Assembly (NCBI GenBank): GCA_027924585.1
Contig: BSBM01000461.1
Location: forward strand, 6,508,501-6,572,500
DNA from: Larix kaempferi
Taxonomy: Eukaryota > Streptophyta > Pinopsida > Pinales > Pinaceae
Direction of reading: 5' to 3'
DNA length: 64,000 bases
The notes under the pieces are model-generated. The model saw only the letters and a list, made by a program, of their open reading frames with translations. It had not been told where the DNA came from and did no database searches. Shown piece after piece: positions 32,776 through 45,919 of this stretch; the first letter of the stretch is position 1; each line of letters begins with the position of its first letter. Made by a program: the position numbers and the translations under genes.

Positions 32776-35610
32776 GATATTCTCATGTTGATATTTGATA
32801 TTGTACTTGCAAGTAAGTACAATATGTTTGGAATCGGAGTGCTCTTATGGTCGATATTTAGACTCCCTATCACCTGCGAGCCTTCGATAGGTTAGGAGTG
32901 TCGACAGGTCGCGATCCCCGACAGCTTCATCCTTGACAAGTTCGTGACCTCGTCTACAAAGTGGAAAATAAAAGGGAATTTATTTGCACGAAATCAAGCA
33001 ATCACAACGTAAATTTGGATGGTAAGCTACATCGTTTAAAAAGCCAACTATTCTGACAGATCATACTATTTTATGGCAAATTGAGTTGAGAAGGTAGATA
33101 CGCTTTTCTTGGTTTGTTGAGCGATTTTAATGGAGCAATAGATTGGGTTGATATTGATGTGTGAATATGGTTGATGCTAAGCTTTATTCGGCCCTCTTAG
33201 TTAATGTTATTATTGGCCCAACCATTGTCGTTGCACTAATGAGAACACCGTAATGAACATGTTAATGTATAGTACATAAATGAAAAAGATTTATTGTTAC
33301 AGATTCACTTCTCATAATAATTATTGTTATTACAGAAATGTTATTATTGGGACAACCATTGTCGTTGCACTAATGACAACACCGTAATGAACATGATAAT
33401 GCATGGCGCAGAATTGTTTTTATAGAATCACGTCATGGTAATGAAGCATTTTCAATCTATTTGTAGGTAACGTTATTTCAGGAAATTTATGTTTCTGTTA
33501 ATAAATTCTCCCATAATACTCGGCTTCTGACTGGTCGTGGTCTGGCCACCCCCTTTTGTTGCTAGTCCTCGATCGTTATTTCATCAACACAAGTAATCTG
33601 TCGACTCGAAGAAGTCCGAACGACTATAGCAATCATTAGCCCATTAACGCCGATGACTACAATGACCAAGATGTCCACTGATGAGAATACAATTGTTTTT
33701 TTTTGGAGATTGGTGGATAGAAAGATGACTATGACAACCGATCAAACTTCCGTCCAAAGCAATTGGTCATTGTAGAGCAATCAATCGATTAACCTTTTTG
33801 ATGTTATTGTTTCAGAGAACCTTGTGCTGACTACCACGATTGACCACCAACTATCTCAGTTGACAATTAGACATGGGAAAAGCAATTTAATGGAGTTTTG
33901 TCATGATCCGCCAACCACCTGTAAAATAACATAAAGGTTCTCTTTATTTTTGTGTTTGGAAAAGCGACTTGCTTTGTCGTTTCATAACAATATATACGTT
34001 CCACATGTAATAATATGTCTTGTTGAGTCATAATGTTGTCAAAGTTAATATGTAGTCAATGTTATACTTGGAGAGGTAACATCTATGGTCAATCCAAAAT
34101 ATAGTCGAAGCACACTTGGTCAGTATGTAAAATGGGTTGGTTGTTCAAAATTAATTATAGTCGAAGCAACAAGTGGTCAGGTATATAAAAAAGTGGTCGA
34201 GTCACTATCATATGAAAACTATAGTCAAAGCTCGACTTGTAAATTTTGGTCGAGTCGAGTCAGCTTCACACACCCGTCTGCCAACAAATCCTCCAAAGAT
34301 GTCAATGGATCCATACTTGGAAGCTCTTCTACAAGGTGACAAAAATATAAGGAGAAATACGGCATTGCTCAGTGATGACTCAAGGGATTGCTCACACACA
34401 AATTGGACGGAAGAGAACAAGCCGATCTTGAAATAACTGACGAAGAACCTAAACACTAAAATAACTACAGAACTTGGGAAGCATAAGAAACAAGGGAGAA
34501 CCTAGGAAATAATCATGGAGTTGGTTTTGGAAGAATAGGTAGAGGTTGTAGGTACCAATCATTCTTTGATTCTTTGAGTTTTTTTATTCATGGCAACTAG
34601 GGGAATTATGGATTTTGGCCATCTAGCAATATTCATTAAGACAACCAACTATTGTCATGAATCCATTCGATCATTAAGCCGACTATATTCATTAAGCCAG
34701 CCAAATATAGGAATCTAGCAATATTCATTAAGCCTCAGACCATTTTTATGGAGATTAAGCCATTTTGATGGAGGTTAATGCCTGTGCTTATGTTTTCTTC
34801 CTTCTAACTTTCCTCTTTTCCTAGCAGCATTCATTTTTGTCCCTAAAGGGGAAAATGCTAGTTATTTATAATGATACCAGTGATTGAATGGATATACAAT
34901 ATTTTTTCAAATAAAATAATTTACAAGTTTATTAATATTATAAGTAAAATTTTATTTTCAAAATATTTTATAATTTTTAATATTTCTCTTTTTTATTACC
35001 ATGGTATATATATATTAATATTTCTCTTTTTTATTCACTGTAGTGCATGGAATTATGGACTTGAACAGTGTTTGGCATTTGTGCCATGTTAATTGTTGTT
35101 TTTTATAATATAGTTTTACACCTAAATCAAGTGCTTTTCCTAAATTTTTAACATTTACCATCTTATTGAACAACTTTTCACTCCCACATTGACACTATTC
35201 TGACATATTCCCAACAACTTTTTATTCCTTGATGTGTAGTACTACATCTGACATCTGCACGTTGTGTGACACAACCGAAGTAGTACTGAAATCTGACATT
35301 GGCACGCTTTGTGACACAACCCATTTTCATACGATTTGTCTAAAACTACTACGATTTTGTCTGGAGGAAATCATTTTTTTAGACACGAATTTGATGGAAT
35401 CTGGGATAGAATTTTTAGAATCTCAAATAACAGTATAAATCCTGGATAACTTGGATGTCTTGGGGGTTTTCCAGGGTGCTGAATTCATCTAGATATTCAG
35501 AAAAATGATTTAATCAACACAAATCGCCATATTTTTAGATTTCATATTGCCGGATTCTAACCAAGTTTTGGTCGGACAAGCGAAATCGTCGACTTATGTG
35601 GACCTTTTAT

Positions 35611-35649
<39 letters not shown>

Positions 35650-35731
35650 TTCAATTTTTACTAATAATATAAGTAAAATTTTATTTTCAAATATTTTATA
35701 TTCTTTAATATGCCTCTTTTTATTGTGTTGG

Positions 35732-35770
<39 letters not shown>

Positions 35771-37832
35771 TTTAAATCATTTTTTTTAAATAAAAAAGCA
35801 CCTATAGTTCTTCTCTATCATCTTGAAGTCCTTTATTGATTGTGGGAACAATTTGTCAAGATTTACAACGTTTTTCTATAATCCAACAAACGTTAGATAA
35901 AAGGAAATTAAGCCTCACTCACCTCAGTGAGAAATCCAAAATACATATGAAAGAATGCATAAATACTTTGTTTCACTTTGTTACTTAGAAGAAACCAAAT
36001 AAAATGCAATCCTTGAGTCGACTCTCACCATCCATTTCTATCCAAGCAAAGTGATGGTCCTCAGTAATGACATCTTTTGAACTGATTTTTTTTTATCACA
36101 ATTCTAACCTTTTTTACTCTTTTCTAAGCCTCCGTTTACCTTTTTAGTATCTAGATGATAATTTTGGCATAAAGGTATATTTTGTTGCATTTTATCATGT
36201 TTTGTTGATTAGTTGACAAATAATTTAGGATATATATGATCATAACTACCTATAGAATGTGCAGATTCTTGGTGCTATATGAAAATAAAGAAGACTTTGT
36301 ATTGCTCATCATTCTTTACTATGGATACTCACCACGGAACCCTACAAGTAGTACCATGGAATCCTTATTGGGGATAGCGTACATGAGGTACTATGGAAGT
36401 TATATTGCAGATACTCTAGAGGAGGTACTATGGAGGCTATATTGCGAATACTCTATAAGCACTAGTATGGAAAATCTACAGGTAGTACCGTAGAAAGTCT
36501 ACGAGATTTTCTACACATAGTTTTGTGAATGATACAAGGATATTTTGGATCCAGCCTCAAGAGAGGATAAGATTACATCCCATATTTTGTGCCTAGGACA
36601 CCACATGGATACACGACAAGAATATATGAAGTCTAAGAAGGATTTGATTGCATGACACTTGGCATGTATTTCTAGTCGACAATTTAAACAATAATTTATG
36701 TTTTGTAATGAAGGCATTTGCAATGATAGTTTAGTTAGTTGTACACTCAATTAGGATTCCTAATTATATGACATTTTTATTTAATACTTATGATAGAAAA
36801 CTTGAAAATACCTAATATTTGAGTAGGTACAAAATAACATCTCAGATATAGATATTTAGGGGATCACTATGATAGTACTGATATTTTTCAGTATATGAAA
36901 TACTTCCTCGAAGTCACTTAAGATGGTATGCCCAGTTTATTCATCCATTGGGAGGTAAAGGAATCAAAGGAAAATCGAGCCAAGGATTAAATGTGACCAT
37001 CAGACAATAGCCTAGGGCCTAATGAAGAGCGAGTAGACACTAGAATTGTTGAGCCATTAGATCAAGACTGATCCGACAACCTAGGGATCGAGCATGCCCA
37101 TAAAATGCAAGATAGTTAAGGAAGGAAGGGGTACGTGCAACTTTGGAAGATCACGGGATATATCAATGGTGGAGATCTAAAATGTGCCGATAAGATGTGC
37201 CCTCCCCGAAAGGGACATGAGTGCACATTTTCCTCAAAACCACTAAGGACAAGTGCTTGTTGTTGATTGATTGCAACTCATTGAGTGCTATTTTCTTTTA
37301 TTGCTCATCATCGGTGCGTTACCATCCTGGGAAACCAGAAATGGTATCCAATCATGACGACACCTGAAGCACTTTACATCTCATTACCTTGAAAACTCAT
37401 CCTTTCTCCTTCTACCATTTTTCAAGTGGATCGCAATACTTTTTTTCCTCATACCTTTAGCCGCGAAATCAAACGTGGAAAATTGTACTCCCAAAGGAAT
37501 AAAGGGATATTTTCCCTTTCACGTCCCCTCCCATCTATCCAACGCGAGGAAGGGAACATGATACTGATCTATGGGGATTTGACATAAAATCAGTACATTC
37601 ATTAGATTCATACAATTAAAAACAAGAGTGTGCAGATGCAAATCAAGCAAGTATGCACAACGGAATTAAAACAACATCCACACACAATTCAGGCTCATTC
37701 AACATATGAAAATAATCATCAATTTAAACATTGCAGAAGTAAATACACATAGAGATTACTTATCTTCATTGTGCAATTGTCCCAAGCAACTAGCTATGTC
37801 GTTGTAATGTTCCACCCAACCATAGGCCAGTT
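32776..37832. other. gene-poor AT-rich region with microsatellites
   Basis: Copy 3 of the dispersed GGTAATGAAGCATTTTCA repeat lies at 33424-33557 and continues into CGGCTTCTGACTGGTCGTGG as in copy 1. A pentanucleotide-like TCGAG/TCGAC signal persists to about 34260. (TA)n occurs at 35608-35650 and (TA)n(TG)n at 35731-35770. A degenerate GGTACTATGGA repeat lies at 36348-36490. Two ORFs of about 85 codons at 34085-34436 show no family resemblance. No gene supported. Confidence 0.5.
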
Positions 37833-39081
37833 GTGTTCATCGATTCTCTCAACACAACTGCCACCCCCCGAGTTAGGCATGATTCTTACAAGGAAAAGGG
37901 GGCATTCAAGCTAATACACAGCCAATTAATCATTCCATATGAGCCAAGCCAGACTACAGCTGGGTTTATCAGGCTACATTTGAACCCTGGATGCTTACAC
38001 TCAAGCTCAAGCCAAAACAATGGATTTACCAACAGGATGGCCATGGGTTTTCCCCAAATCGTTTCCAGCAAAAAACACACTATGGAAAGGGGAAAAACAT
38101 TCATATGGAGGAAAAAATTTCTTCCCCAACTATCTAAGCATTTAACAGCCAAAATGGTTTCTATGGAACCCCAATTCAATTTCCCCTACTTCCCGACTGG
38201 TATACAACACAAAAACACCCTTCTCCCAACTGAGAATGAAACAAAACATAGAGAAACATGGTTGGAAAACGCCCAGGTAGATCCAAAACCGTGAGTGAGA
38301 GCAACTGGTTGATTGATAATGGATTGGGGAGCAATTCATGGCTCTTTTCTTACCCAAGAAGCAAAATGCGATTTTCCATGTAGGGTGGCTTTCCCATACC
38401 CGAATTTGGATAGCCATATCTCTCATTCCCCAAGGCATTAACTACCTCAACCAACTCTTAGAAGAATTAAATGATTGGGTGCATACGTCAAAATGGGTAG
38501 TTGGGGTTCATTCATTGACATTTGGCTTATCACCATTGGCTCAAGGGTTTGAATGTTTTCCCTCCCAATTCCTTGTAAAAACATGCCCCCATCTCTTGTT
38601 GCATTCCATAGCTAGTTGTGGGTATTTTTATTAAAATGCATATTTACATGATGTTGAAATTCGAATGTGCATGGCTAGCACTCAAACCATATGCATCAAT
38701 AAATCGATGGTGGGGCCTTGGCCTTGAGCTCCTCACCATGATTTCATAACTATATTACATCATTTACATTTTAAGGCAATAGGGTCAAGATGGGGATGTG
38801 ACATTCCCTCTTTCCAAAAATATTTTTTTCATCAAACTCGAACGTGCTCCGGATAGACCCATTGTACCAACTTAGTCCGCCATCTACACGAAGCCAACTA
38901 GTCCACATGAGCGTCTGAATCGTTCCAACTCAGCCGTCATCTAGCATCCGAGTATTTTTTGCTTACTATTATCTAACCTTTTTGTTGATACCCTCCACCT
39001 GTTACTTAATCAAAAGAGCCCTAATTTTTGTTAAGTTTCCCTAATAACCACTAAATTTCTTGAACTAATTCTTAACCTAGG
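37833..39081. other. unassigned, ORFs without resemblance
   Basis: An open frame of 153 codons (37833-38294, +) overlaps minus-strand frames of about 98 codons. Composition is ordinary and no motif or homologue is recognised, so none is called. GGGGATGTGACATTCCCTCT near 38798 recalls LTR-type sequence, without a matching partner. Confidence 0.35.
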
Positions 39082-39945
39082 ATGGATTCTAAACCCAAAT
39101 TCAAGCTCCCAATGTCCCATTTCTTAGGTGAAGAGCATGTTTATGACCATGAAGATGACGATTTCGACACTATTATCATCAAATTAGACCTGAATGAAAC
39201 TATCAGAGAGGATAAATCCCTAGCCTTCACTAACGAAGATAAACCTAACCTGTGGATGTCCAATTTTGCTAGAATTGTATGCCCTAGGTATGTAGTTTTT
39301 CTTGAATTTGTAACATGGTGCTCGAACATTACTTTTCCACCAAGCGAGCAATTCTCTCTTCATGCATGTCAAAAACCCTCTGTTTTATCATTCCATATTT
39401 GCTCAAACAAATGTTTTGTGTCCTTGAATCCTTGGCTCCTTATCGTTTCAATGAGAAATCCCTAGCAAGAGCATTTCACATTCTTGGTCCATATGAACAT
39501 CACCATTTTATTTCTCAGCACCTGGAGCCTAGTATGCCCATACATACCATCCCACCTCCTTATGATACCATAGTTTTTCTAAAAGTTCCAGGAAATCCAT
39601 TTACATCATCTACACAATTGCAGGTATGGAGAATGATAACTCTATAGATTGGGTGATTCTAGGGTTTCTACTCAAGCTAACCACAAAACCTAGTAAAAGT
39701 ACCCCCATTTAGACCTGTGCATTCACCTAGCAAAAATAATCCATTAGCAATTGGAGGAGTTCCCTGACATTGAATACTTCAAATATCCATCCTACCTATT
39801 CTTTATGTTTTTCTACCAGAACTATGAGAGCTTTAAACATCCAGGTTTTAGGACAACTGATGAGATAGGGATCCAAATCCCAATCCATCAATGGAATGAT
39901 CTAGTCCTTTGGAGGGTTAATAACTCTAATTTCTAATATTTCCCG
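39082..39945 (+). pseudogene. decayed protein-coding region, family unknown, part 1
   Basis: ATG 39082 opens MDSKPKFKLPMSHFLGEEHV with an acidic stretch (DHEDDDFDTIIIKLDLNET). Coding character continues in a second frame (39315-39640: PYRFNEKSLARAFHILGPYE, ISQHLEPSMPIHTIPPPYD) and a third (39751-39936: EFPDIEYFKYPSYLFFMFFY, WNDLVLWRV), implying frameshifts or introns. I do not recognise the family. Together with the parts at 40640 and 41140 it may be one long decayed polyprotein. Confidence 0.35.
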
Positions 39946-40639
39946 TATTAGGTTATGAGCATTTCCTATAGCTTTATTTTTTGTAGTTGACCTCTAAGGA
40001 TGTTGCCAGAAAACAAGAAGCACTTACAATCCACCTCAGAGGTTTAGAAAGGAGGCTAGTTCCTCTATAAGGACCGTATAGTCACCAACATAGATCCATC
40101 TTAAACCTGTATCTATCAAGCACCGAGAGGGATCCAATTTCTTGAGTTGTATTTCTTTTTTTAAATTTAAACTCAAGAAATTTAATCTCTCTTGATTGAT
40201 AGGTCTAGGTTTATGTTTTAATTTTTTATTTTATAAACGAACATCTATTTTTTAATTACTTTTCATAATATTTTATTTTATGAGACGACATGGATTTTTT
40301 AAATACTTTCCATAATTTTTATTTATTTTTACATTTTAATTAATAGCCGACAATACATTTTACTTTTTTACTTTTCGTTACATTTTACTTTTTTTAACAT
40401 TTTAATTAATGGCCGACAATAATAAAGACAAACGTTTATAGCCTAGGATTTAATTCAAACAAAAATTTAAGTCCATGTACTATATAGCCTAGGATTTAAT
40501 TCAAACAAAAATACACGTCCTTTTATTAATGGCCGACATAATTTTAATTTATTATTATTATTATGTTAAAGACAAACTTTATTTATTATGGCCGACTATA
40601 TGGACAAACATGGACAAACGTTACATGATATCCCCCATA

Positions 40640-42020
40640 CTAGGCTATAGAGCACCTCGTTTCACTCGGTGCAATAAGATTTTATGGATATGAGGAGGAA
40701 CCATACAAACTATGTACTTTTGTGACCCGAAGAATATTTTCCTTAGATGAGCTGCATATTAGATATTTCAGGTAGCATGAATAATTTTTGTTACCAAAGG
40801 AAATATGACCCACTATCGTAAAAGGGTTGAATGCCTCTCAATATGTTGACGTATATTTGAGTTTGCTCAATATTGAGAAAGATGAAAATGTAGGATATGA
40901 CCCACACCAAATTGTCTCAAAGAAGAGGCTAGAAAATAAAAACTCAGCTTACATATGTGAAGCCAGACTAGTCTGGGAAAAAATAGCTAATAAGGAGACC
41001 TGGGAAGAGGTCCAAGAAGCTTTTAAAATATTTGAAGAACAATAAAGATAAGCATAGTTAATAGGATATAAAAGGACATCCAAGAAGGCTTAAAGAATGG
41101 ATATTAATGAAGTTGAGAATGGACCAAACCCAAAGTGGGATAGAACATAAATGAAGGGAGATGATAAAACATTGGTACAGGTGGCTTATTCAATTGAAAT
41201 CCCAAGAGAAATAAATGAACTGATAGAAAAACTAATGCTCTCAAGAGGACCTCCCATTAAATACACCATCTATCCATCTATAGAGTTCACAATCCCTCAG
41301 AAGATGCAAGGATAATGCCCAGTAGAGCCAGTACCCGTGAAAACATATCTCCATTGTGGTTACAAGAACATCAAAGAAAGGGATTGAGAATGGTGAAGGA
41401 TATGAGACAAGAAATCCTAGCAATAGAAAGGAGACTGATCTCGGTTACTGATCATCAACAAGATACATTTAGGTTTTCTATTCTTGAGCCCAAAGAATCC
41501 AAACCTGTCAAATTGAGTGATTGGACGGCCAAGGAGCATACTTTCAACTTCAAAGAATTTGGGAATTTGTAAAATTAAACTTCTACAAACAGTCCAATGG
41601 CATGATCTGTACAGAGATAGTTAAATTAGAAAAGGAAGAGATGTGTTAAGTATAGGAATTATTTTCCCATGGGATGGAAATGGAGAATCTTATCTCAAGG
41701 ATGCCTTTAAAGAACATCTGCATCAAAAGAAGGAAGATCTTCCCCCAGAACCTTTGGAAGGATAAATTGAATGGGAGCAGGAAGTGGATAGACTCAATAA
41801 CTGTTTTGAAAACTGGGTGGGATTAAAAAATATTTCCAAGAGATTGGGACCAATCTCCTATGAAAATAAAACAAATGCATACATCTCTTTCGAATCCCTG
41901 AAAGCTCACAAGCACCCATTGGGAAAGGAGTGGCATATGGTTATATGGTATCACAAACAGGTATTACCTCCCAAGACATCAATAGGGAAACCTTTTGGCC
42001 AATATTCAAGTCAATAATCT
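40640..42020 (+). pseudogene. decayed protein-coding region, family unknown, part 2
   Basis: Protein-like reading in shifting frames: YRAPRFTRCNKILW, then EEEPYKLCTFVTRRIFSLDE (from 40690), ASQYVDVYLSLLNIEKDENV and WEKIANKETWEEVQEAFKIF (40827-41045), VAYSIEIPREINELIEKLML and PPIKYTIYPSIEFTIPQKMQ (about 41180-41310), then WVGLKNISKRLGPISYENKT (41784-42017). Stops and shifts separate them. The Lys/Glu-rich helical character would suit a gag-like or structural protein of a retroelement, but no reverse transcriptase or integrase lies near. Family unknown. Confidence 0.35.
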
Positions 42021-42840
42021 AGCTAATCAACAGGCCAATCATCAGTACAGGTACCAAGACAATTTTCTAATCAACCACCACCAATTTATTTTATGCTTAG
42101 GACCAACCAATGTAGAAATCATGTATTAAATGAATCAGACAAGTATTCCTAAATTAAGTCCAATGGGACAGTCTCATAATAAACCAAATATCTACATGAG
42201 ATGGAAAAATAAGACTACCAACAAACGGAATTGAAGATGTTGAGTTCAATGAGCAAATTTGAAAGAAAGATGTAAAAGTCAAATTTGTAAAAATTAAATA
42301 AAGTCCTTTTACAATTCACTTAGAATGTAAGAGTTGAATCTAGTTACAAAAATACTCTATATAATGTTACTCATATTCGGTCTAAAAGGATGGCAATTTT
42401 AGAATAGAGGGCCTCTATCTAGTTTTGCAAAGTCGATGGTCAAAGTTTGTCCTGTAATATTATTTGTATGAGATTAAAGATACAATATTGTTTTAGAGAA
42501 GTTGTCCCTATGTCTTGTAAATCCATTGCTACCTCATCTACGTGTGTATGCAAAGACTCATGAGGAAAACATAAGCCCGATGCAACAGTTTCGGTTCCAT
42601 TATGGTGTTGATGATGTTTGTGGTGATTGAAAATTAAACGTTATATTATATATTTTTAAATTGTTTGTCTCTGCTATTAGTTTTAAACATTTTTTGTTTA
42701 TCCAATAGTACAATGAATTTCCCTTTCTTATTGTACACATAAATATCTTGTTGGATTTTTTATGCTCATGTTTCCTTTTCAGTGGTGTAAGAATTATTGA
42801 ACTCCTTATCCTGAGCCTCAGTATGGTCATGTAATCTTGG
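42021..42840. other. intergenic, nothing recognised
   Basis: AT-rich, no supported ORF. Ends with CTTGG at 42836-42840, immediately before an LTR-like TGTTAGCACC. Confidence 0.45.
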
Positions 42841-44566
42841 TGTTAGCACCGAATTTGTGCCAAGGGCTCGGAAGGAGTCGAGACCCATAGAAGTGCTAGA
42901 AGAAGACCCTGCTCTAAAACCCTGTGGTCGAAAAATACGGAAGATCAGAGCTCTATATAATGGAGCCAGTCTGAGATAAAGAAAATCTGATGAAGCTTAA
43001 GGTCTTTGTGGGGATTAGGGAATTAAATTGAAAGATTATGCCTGCTACGTGTGTAGATACATATAGACAGTCGAGATCAAAGGTGATAGAGATCGATGGG
43101 TGTAGGCTTTCACCGCAATATGAGTTAGCGGTCCTTTAAGCGATGGAGGGGGGTTAAACGTAGGGCAAGACCGAAAGTGATCAACGGTGCAGGCACGAGG
43201 AGATCCAGATCGATGATCCATTTGATGTTCGCAAAATTAACATGCGCGAAAAGGGTCGTGATTCCAATTTGCGAAGTTTGGTTAAAGCCCGACACCTCTT
43301 GATGACCCAGATCTCGCGAAGGGAAGATCTATAATGGAGGTTAACTTCATAGATGTTAATTGTGCAACAAATCGGTAGGTTCGAAATCAGTGAAGTTTGT
43401 AGGGGAAGTGACATTCGATGGTTCTGATCAAGGCATGGTAAAGATCTATGGTCCTGATCTGATAACGAGTGTTGGCAGATAAAAATCATCCCCTCTGCAA
43501 ACTAATGAGTGCCAGATGGATGGAGGCCACATCAGCACCATCGGGCATCTTCCCACCTATCACAAGAACCGGTTTAATCATGTTTCATGTCAGCTCAGGT
43601 CTCAGACATCATTGTTGCTCGTGTAAGAGATCCAGTCAGCGAATCATGGCAACATAATTTCTCAAGACTGCCATCATTCTCATGGTAGTTATAGGCATGG
43701 CTCCCATGGTACACAACTCATGTCCATACCCAAAGGTGGTGAGCTTTACCACTCAGGAATTTTTAGTTGAGAGCGAGTTATGGAGGGTGGAAGGAGAGTT
43801 GAGGTGGTTATCGTGCCAAAGCAAGTGTGGTATGAAGTGGAGGAAGAGAAGATTCCTCTATCTCCAATAGCTCTCGACTAGGTGCAGGAAAGCTCATCCA
43901 GCGAACCGAAAGAGCACGCGGGCCAGCAAAGGGACAGGCAGGTTCAACGTCCGTTGAAGGAAAAAGGGACCAGAGGAGACAAGCATGACGTTCATCAAGA
44001 TATGGATATCATCCATGATTACATCCTACCCACAAAGGATGCAACACCTCCTCCTTCGATCGAGAAGACATCGGATGAAGACCCCCTGAAAGCAGAAGAT
44101 TTCTTCGACCCACAGGGCAACTTGAAGGTTCCAGAATGAGGTGGCAGCTCGTCCGTGCCATTACTTTTCTTTCCTAGCAAGTCTGTTTCGGGATAAGTGT
44201 ATGGGCATTTTTCTCTTCCGTTTTGGGGTAAATTTTGGTCTATCTATTGTTTGAAACCACGACAGTTTGTACCCTGCAAAAGGAATCTGTATCGTGAGTC
44301 GTAGCTTTTCTGATAGCCATCGTTATCATTTTGTAATTCGCTATTGAGGGTAGCAAACTGAATAGCATAGGTGGAAGCATAGTCATAGCATGTTTTGTAA
44401 CTTTTTTTGATGCTCAGTCCAGGGACGAGAGCCTATAAATGGCAATGTAGTAGAATAACAAAGGGTTGGAAAATCATTTTTGGCCGAGGCCTGGGAGAAC
44501 ATGTTTCTATATTTCTGAAGCATCATCCTTAATAGAATCGCAGTGCTTGTAATGGGTGTCCTAACA
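42841..44566 (+). repeat. LTR-like segment, possibly a solo LTR
   Basis: Starts TGTTAGCACC and could end GGGTGTCCTAACA at 44566, with TG/CA ends and a 6-bp inverted match. It has a TATA-like CCTATAAATGGC near 44431 and an open frame of 85 codons (43882-44139) without family resemblance. No primer-binding site follows and the bases on each side of this segment alone (CTTGG, GAGAT) differ, so the right boundary is unsure. Confidence 0.35.
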
Positions 44567-45118
44567 GAGATTGATGTGTCGCTTTGCTTACAGTCTGTTT
44601 ATTCTCTTTCTCTAATGTGATCCCGCTTCATGTTATTCATTTCCGTTATGTTTTCTCTTTCATATCTGAAATCAGAGTATATTAGTATAGAATTCTTGGC
44701 AATAGGCTCTAGCTACTATTTTAGATGTTCACTCAACAGTTCCACTAAATTCGATATCGAATTCATCCACGTTGAATGCTCATATCGATGGTCTATCCTT
44801 GCTTTCTTCTTTTATCACCTGAAATTAGCATTTCGACGGGAAGCAGGTGGCTACCTTGCCTCTATTATGGTATCACACACTACCGCGCTGGTATTTGATT
44901 TGTGTGTTGTGTCTTGACTCCATTTCTCACATCTCTCTCATGATTATCATGCCAAAATTTAAACGAATTTTCCCCTTGCAGAAGTCTGACCTTCTGAGTG
45001 TGTTGATTAAATATTTTTGATAAGAACACTATGTGTTTATCTTTAATTATTTTCAGTCTTCTCTGTGTATTCTTCATGACTGCACTTTTATTGATTATTT
45101 TCAGCCCTTTGTAGTCTT

Positions 45119-45897
45119 TGTTAAAACCCAAAAACTGCTCACTAGCTCATTTCCCTATTCACACGACCCATTTATCCACTTTTCCTACCATTTTAGCCTC
45201 TAAAACCTTCAAAAGGTCACCAAAAAGACCAAAATTAATCTTTTTTCCCTCAAAATATGTAATCTTCCTCAAAAAATACAAAAAACCCTAAAAAGAGTCC
45301 AAAATTCCCAAAAATCAATTAAAAGAGAATAATATTCAAAAAAGGAAAAAGAGGGAAAAAGAGACCTAAACCACATTTAGCATTACCATTGGTTTCCTTA
45401 AACCATAATGGTATTCTCCATCACCCAAAAGCTATAAAAAGGTGATAGAGGCTCCCCATTAATCATCCACATTCATCCTATCCTTATGCTTCCCATTTCA
45501 CTCCTGAGATCTTAAGCCTCCATCTGAGCTTAGATCCACCTTTGGAGTATCTTTTATGGCCATTCCCCCATTAGCATCTTGGAGAAGAGAAAGACCCTTG
45601 AAGCATTGGAGCATATCACCGTCGCAGTTGCTCAAACCCAACCATCCTCACCATTTGAGGTAACATGATTATTGTAAAGCTAGTTTTTCCATAAATAAAG
45701 AATTTGTTCTACATATAGATCTGAGTTCTTTACCATTTACTTTCAAGTTTTTACATGAACATGCTAAATTAATTTTTTATTTTATCATATCTTAGACTAA
45801 TTCTGCTTTTTTACTTTAATTTTTTATTATTTCAATTGAGACTACTACTACAAGTTAGTAGGTGCTCATTAGCACATGCCTGGGTGAAAACCCAACA
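45119..45897 (+). repeat. Tat element 5' LTR
   Basis: Starts TGTTAAAACCCAAAAACTGC and matches 59342-60113 almost throughout, with scattered substitutions and small indels. It ends AACCCAACA, whereas the 3' LTR continues for about 120 bp to CTAACA; a deletion at the shared AACA would explain the difference. Followed by the primer-binding site after nine bases. Confidence 0.82.
45433..45440 (+). promoter_or_regulatory. LTR TATA box
   Basis: GCTATAAAAAGG within the 5' LTR, conserved at the matching place in the 3' LTR (59648). Its position in the middle of the LTR suits the U3/R boundary. Confidence 0.5.
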
Positions 45898-45906
45898 ATA
45901 GGTTTT

Positions 45907-45919
45907 TGGCGACTCCGCT
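45907..45919 (+). other. primer-binding site, tRNA-Arg type
   Basis: TGGCGACTCCGCT, the sequence complementary to the 3' end of a plant tRNA-Arg and usual for Tat/Ogre gypsy elements. It lies nine bases after the LTR end, farther than normal, in keeping with a deletion at the LTR edge. Confidence 0.75.

Noticed and set aside
34085-34436. Two overlapping ORFs of 84-87 codons
   Set aside because: No motif, and they lie in the TCGAC-rich repeat zone.
37833-38294. 153-codon ORF as a gene
   Set aside because: No recognisable family, overlapping frames on the other strand of similar length, and no splice or promoter context.
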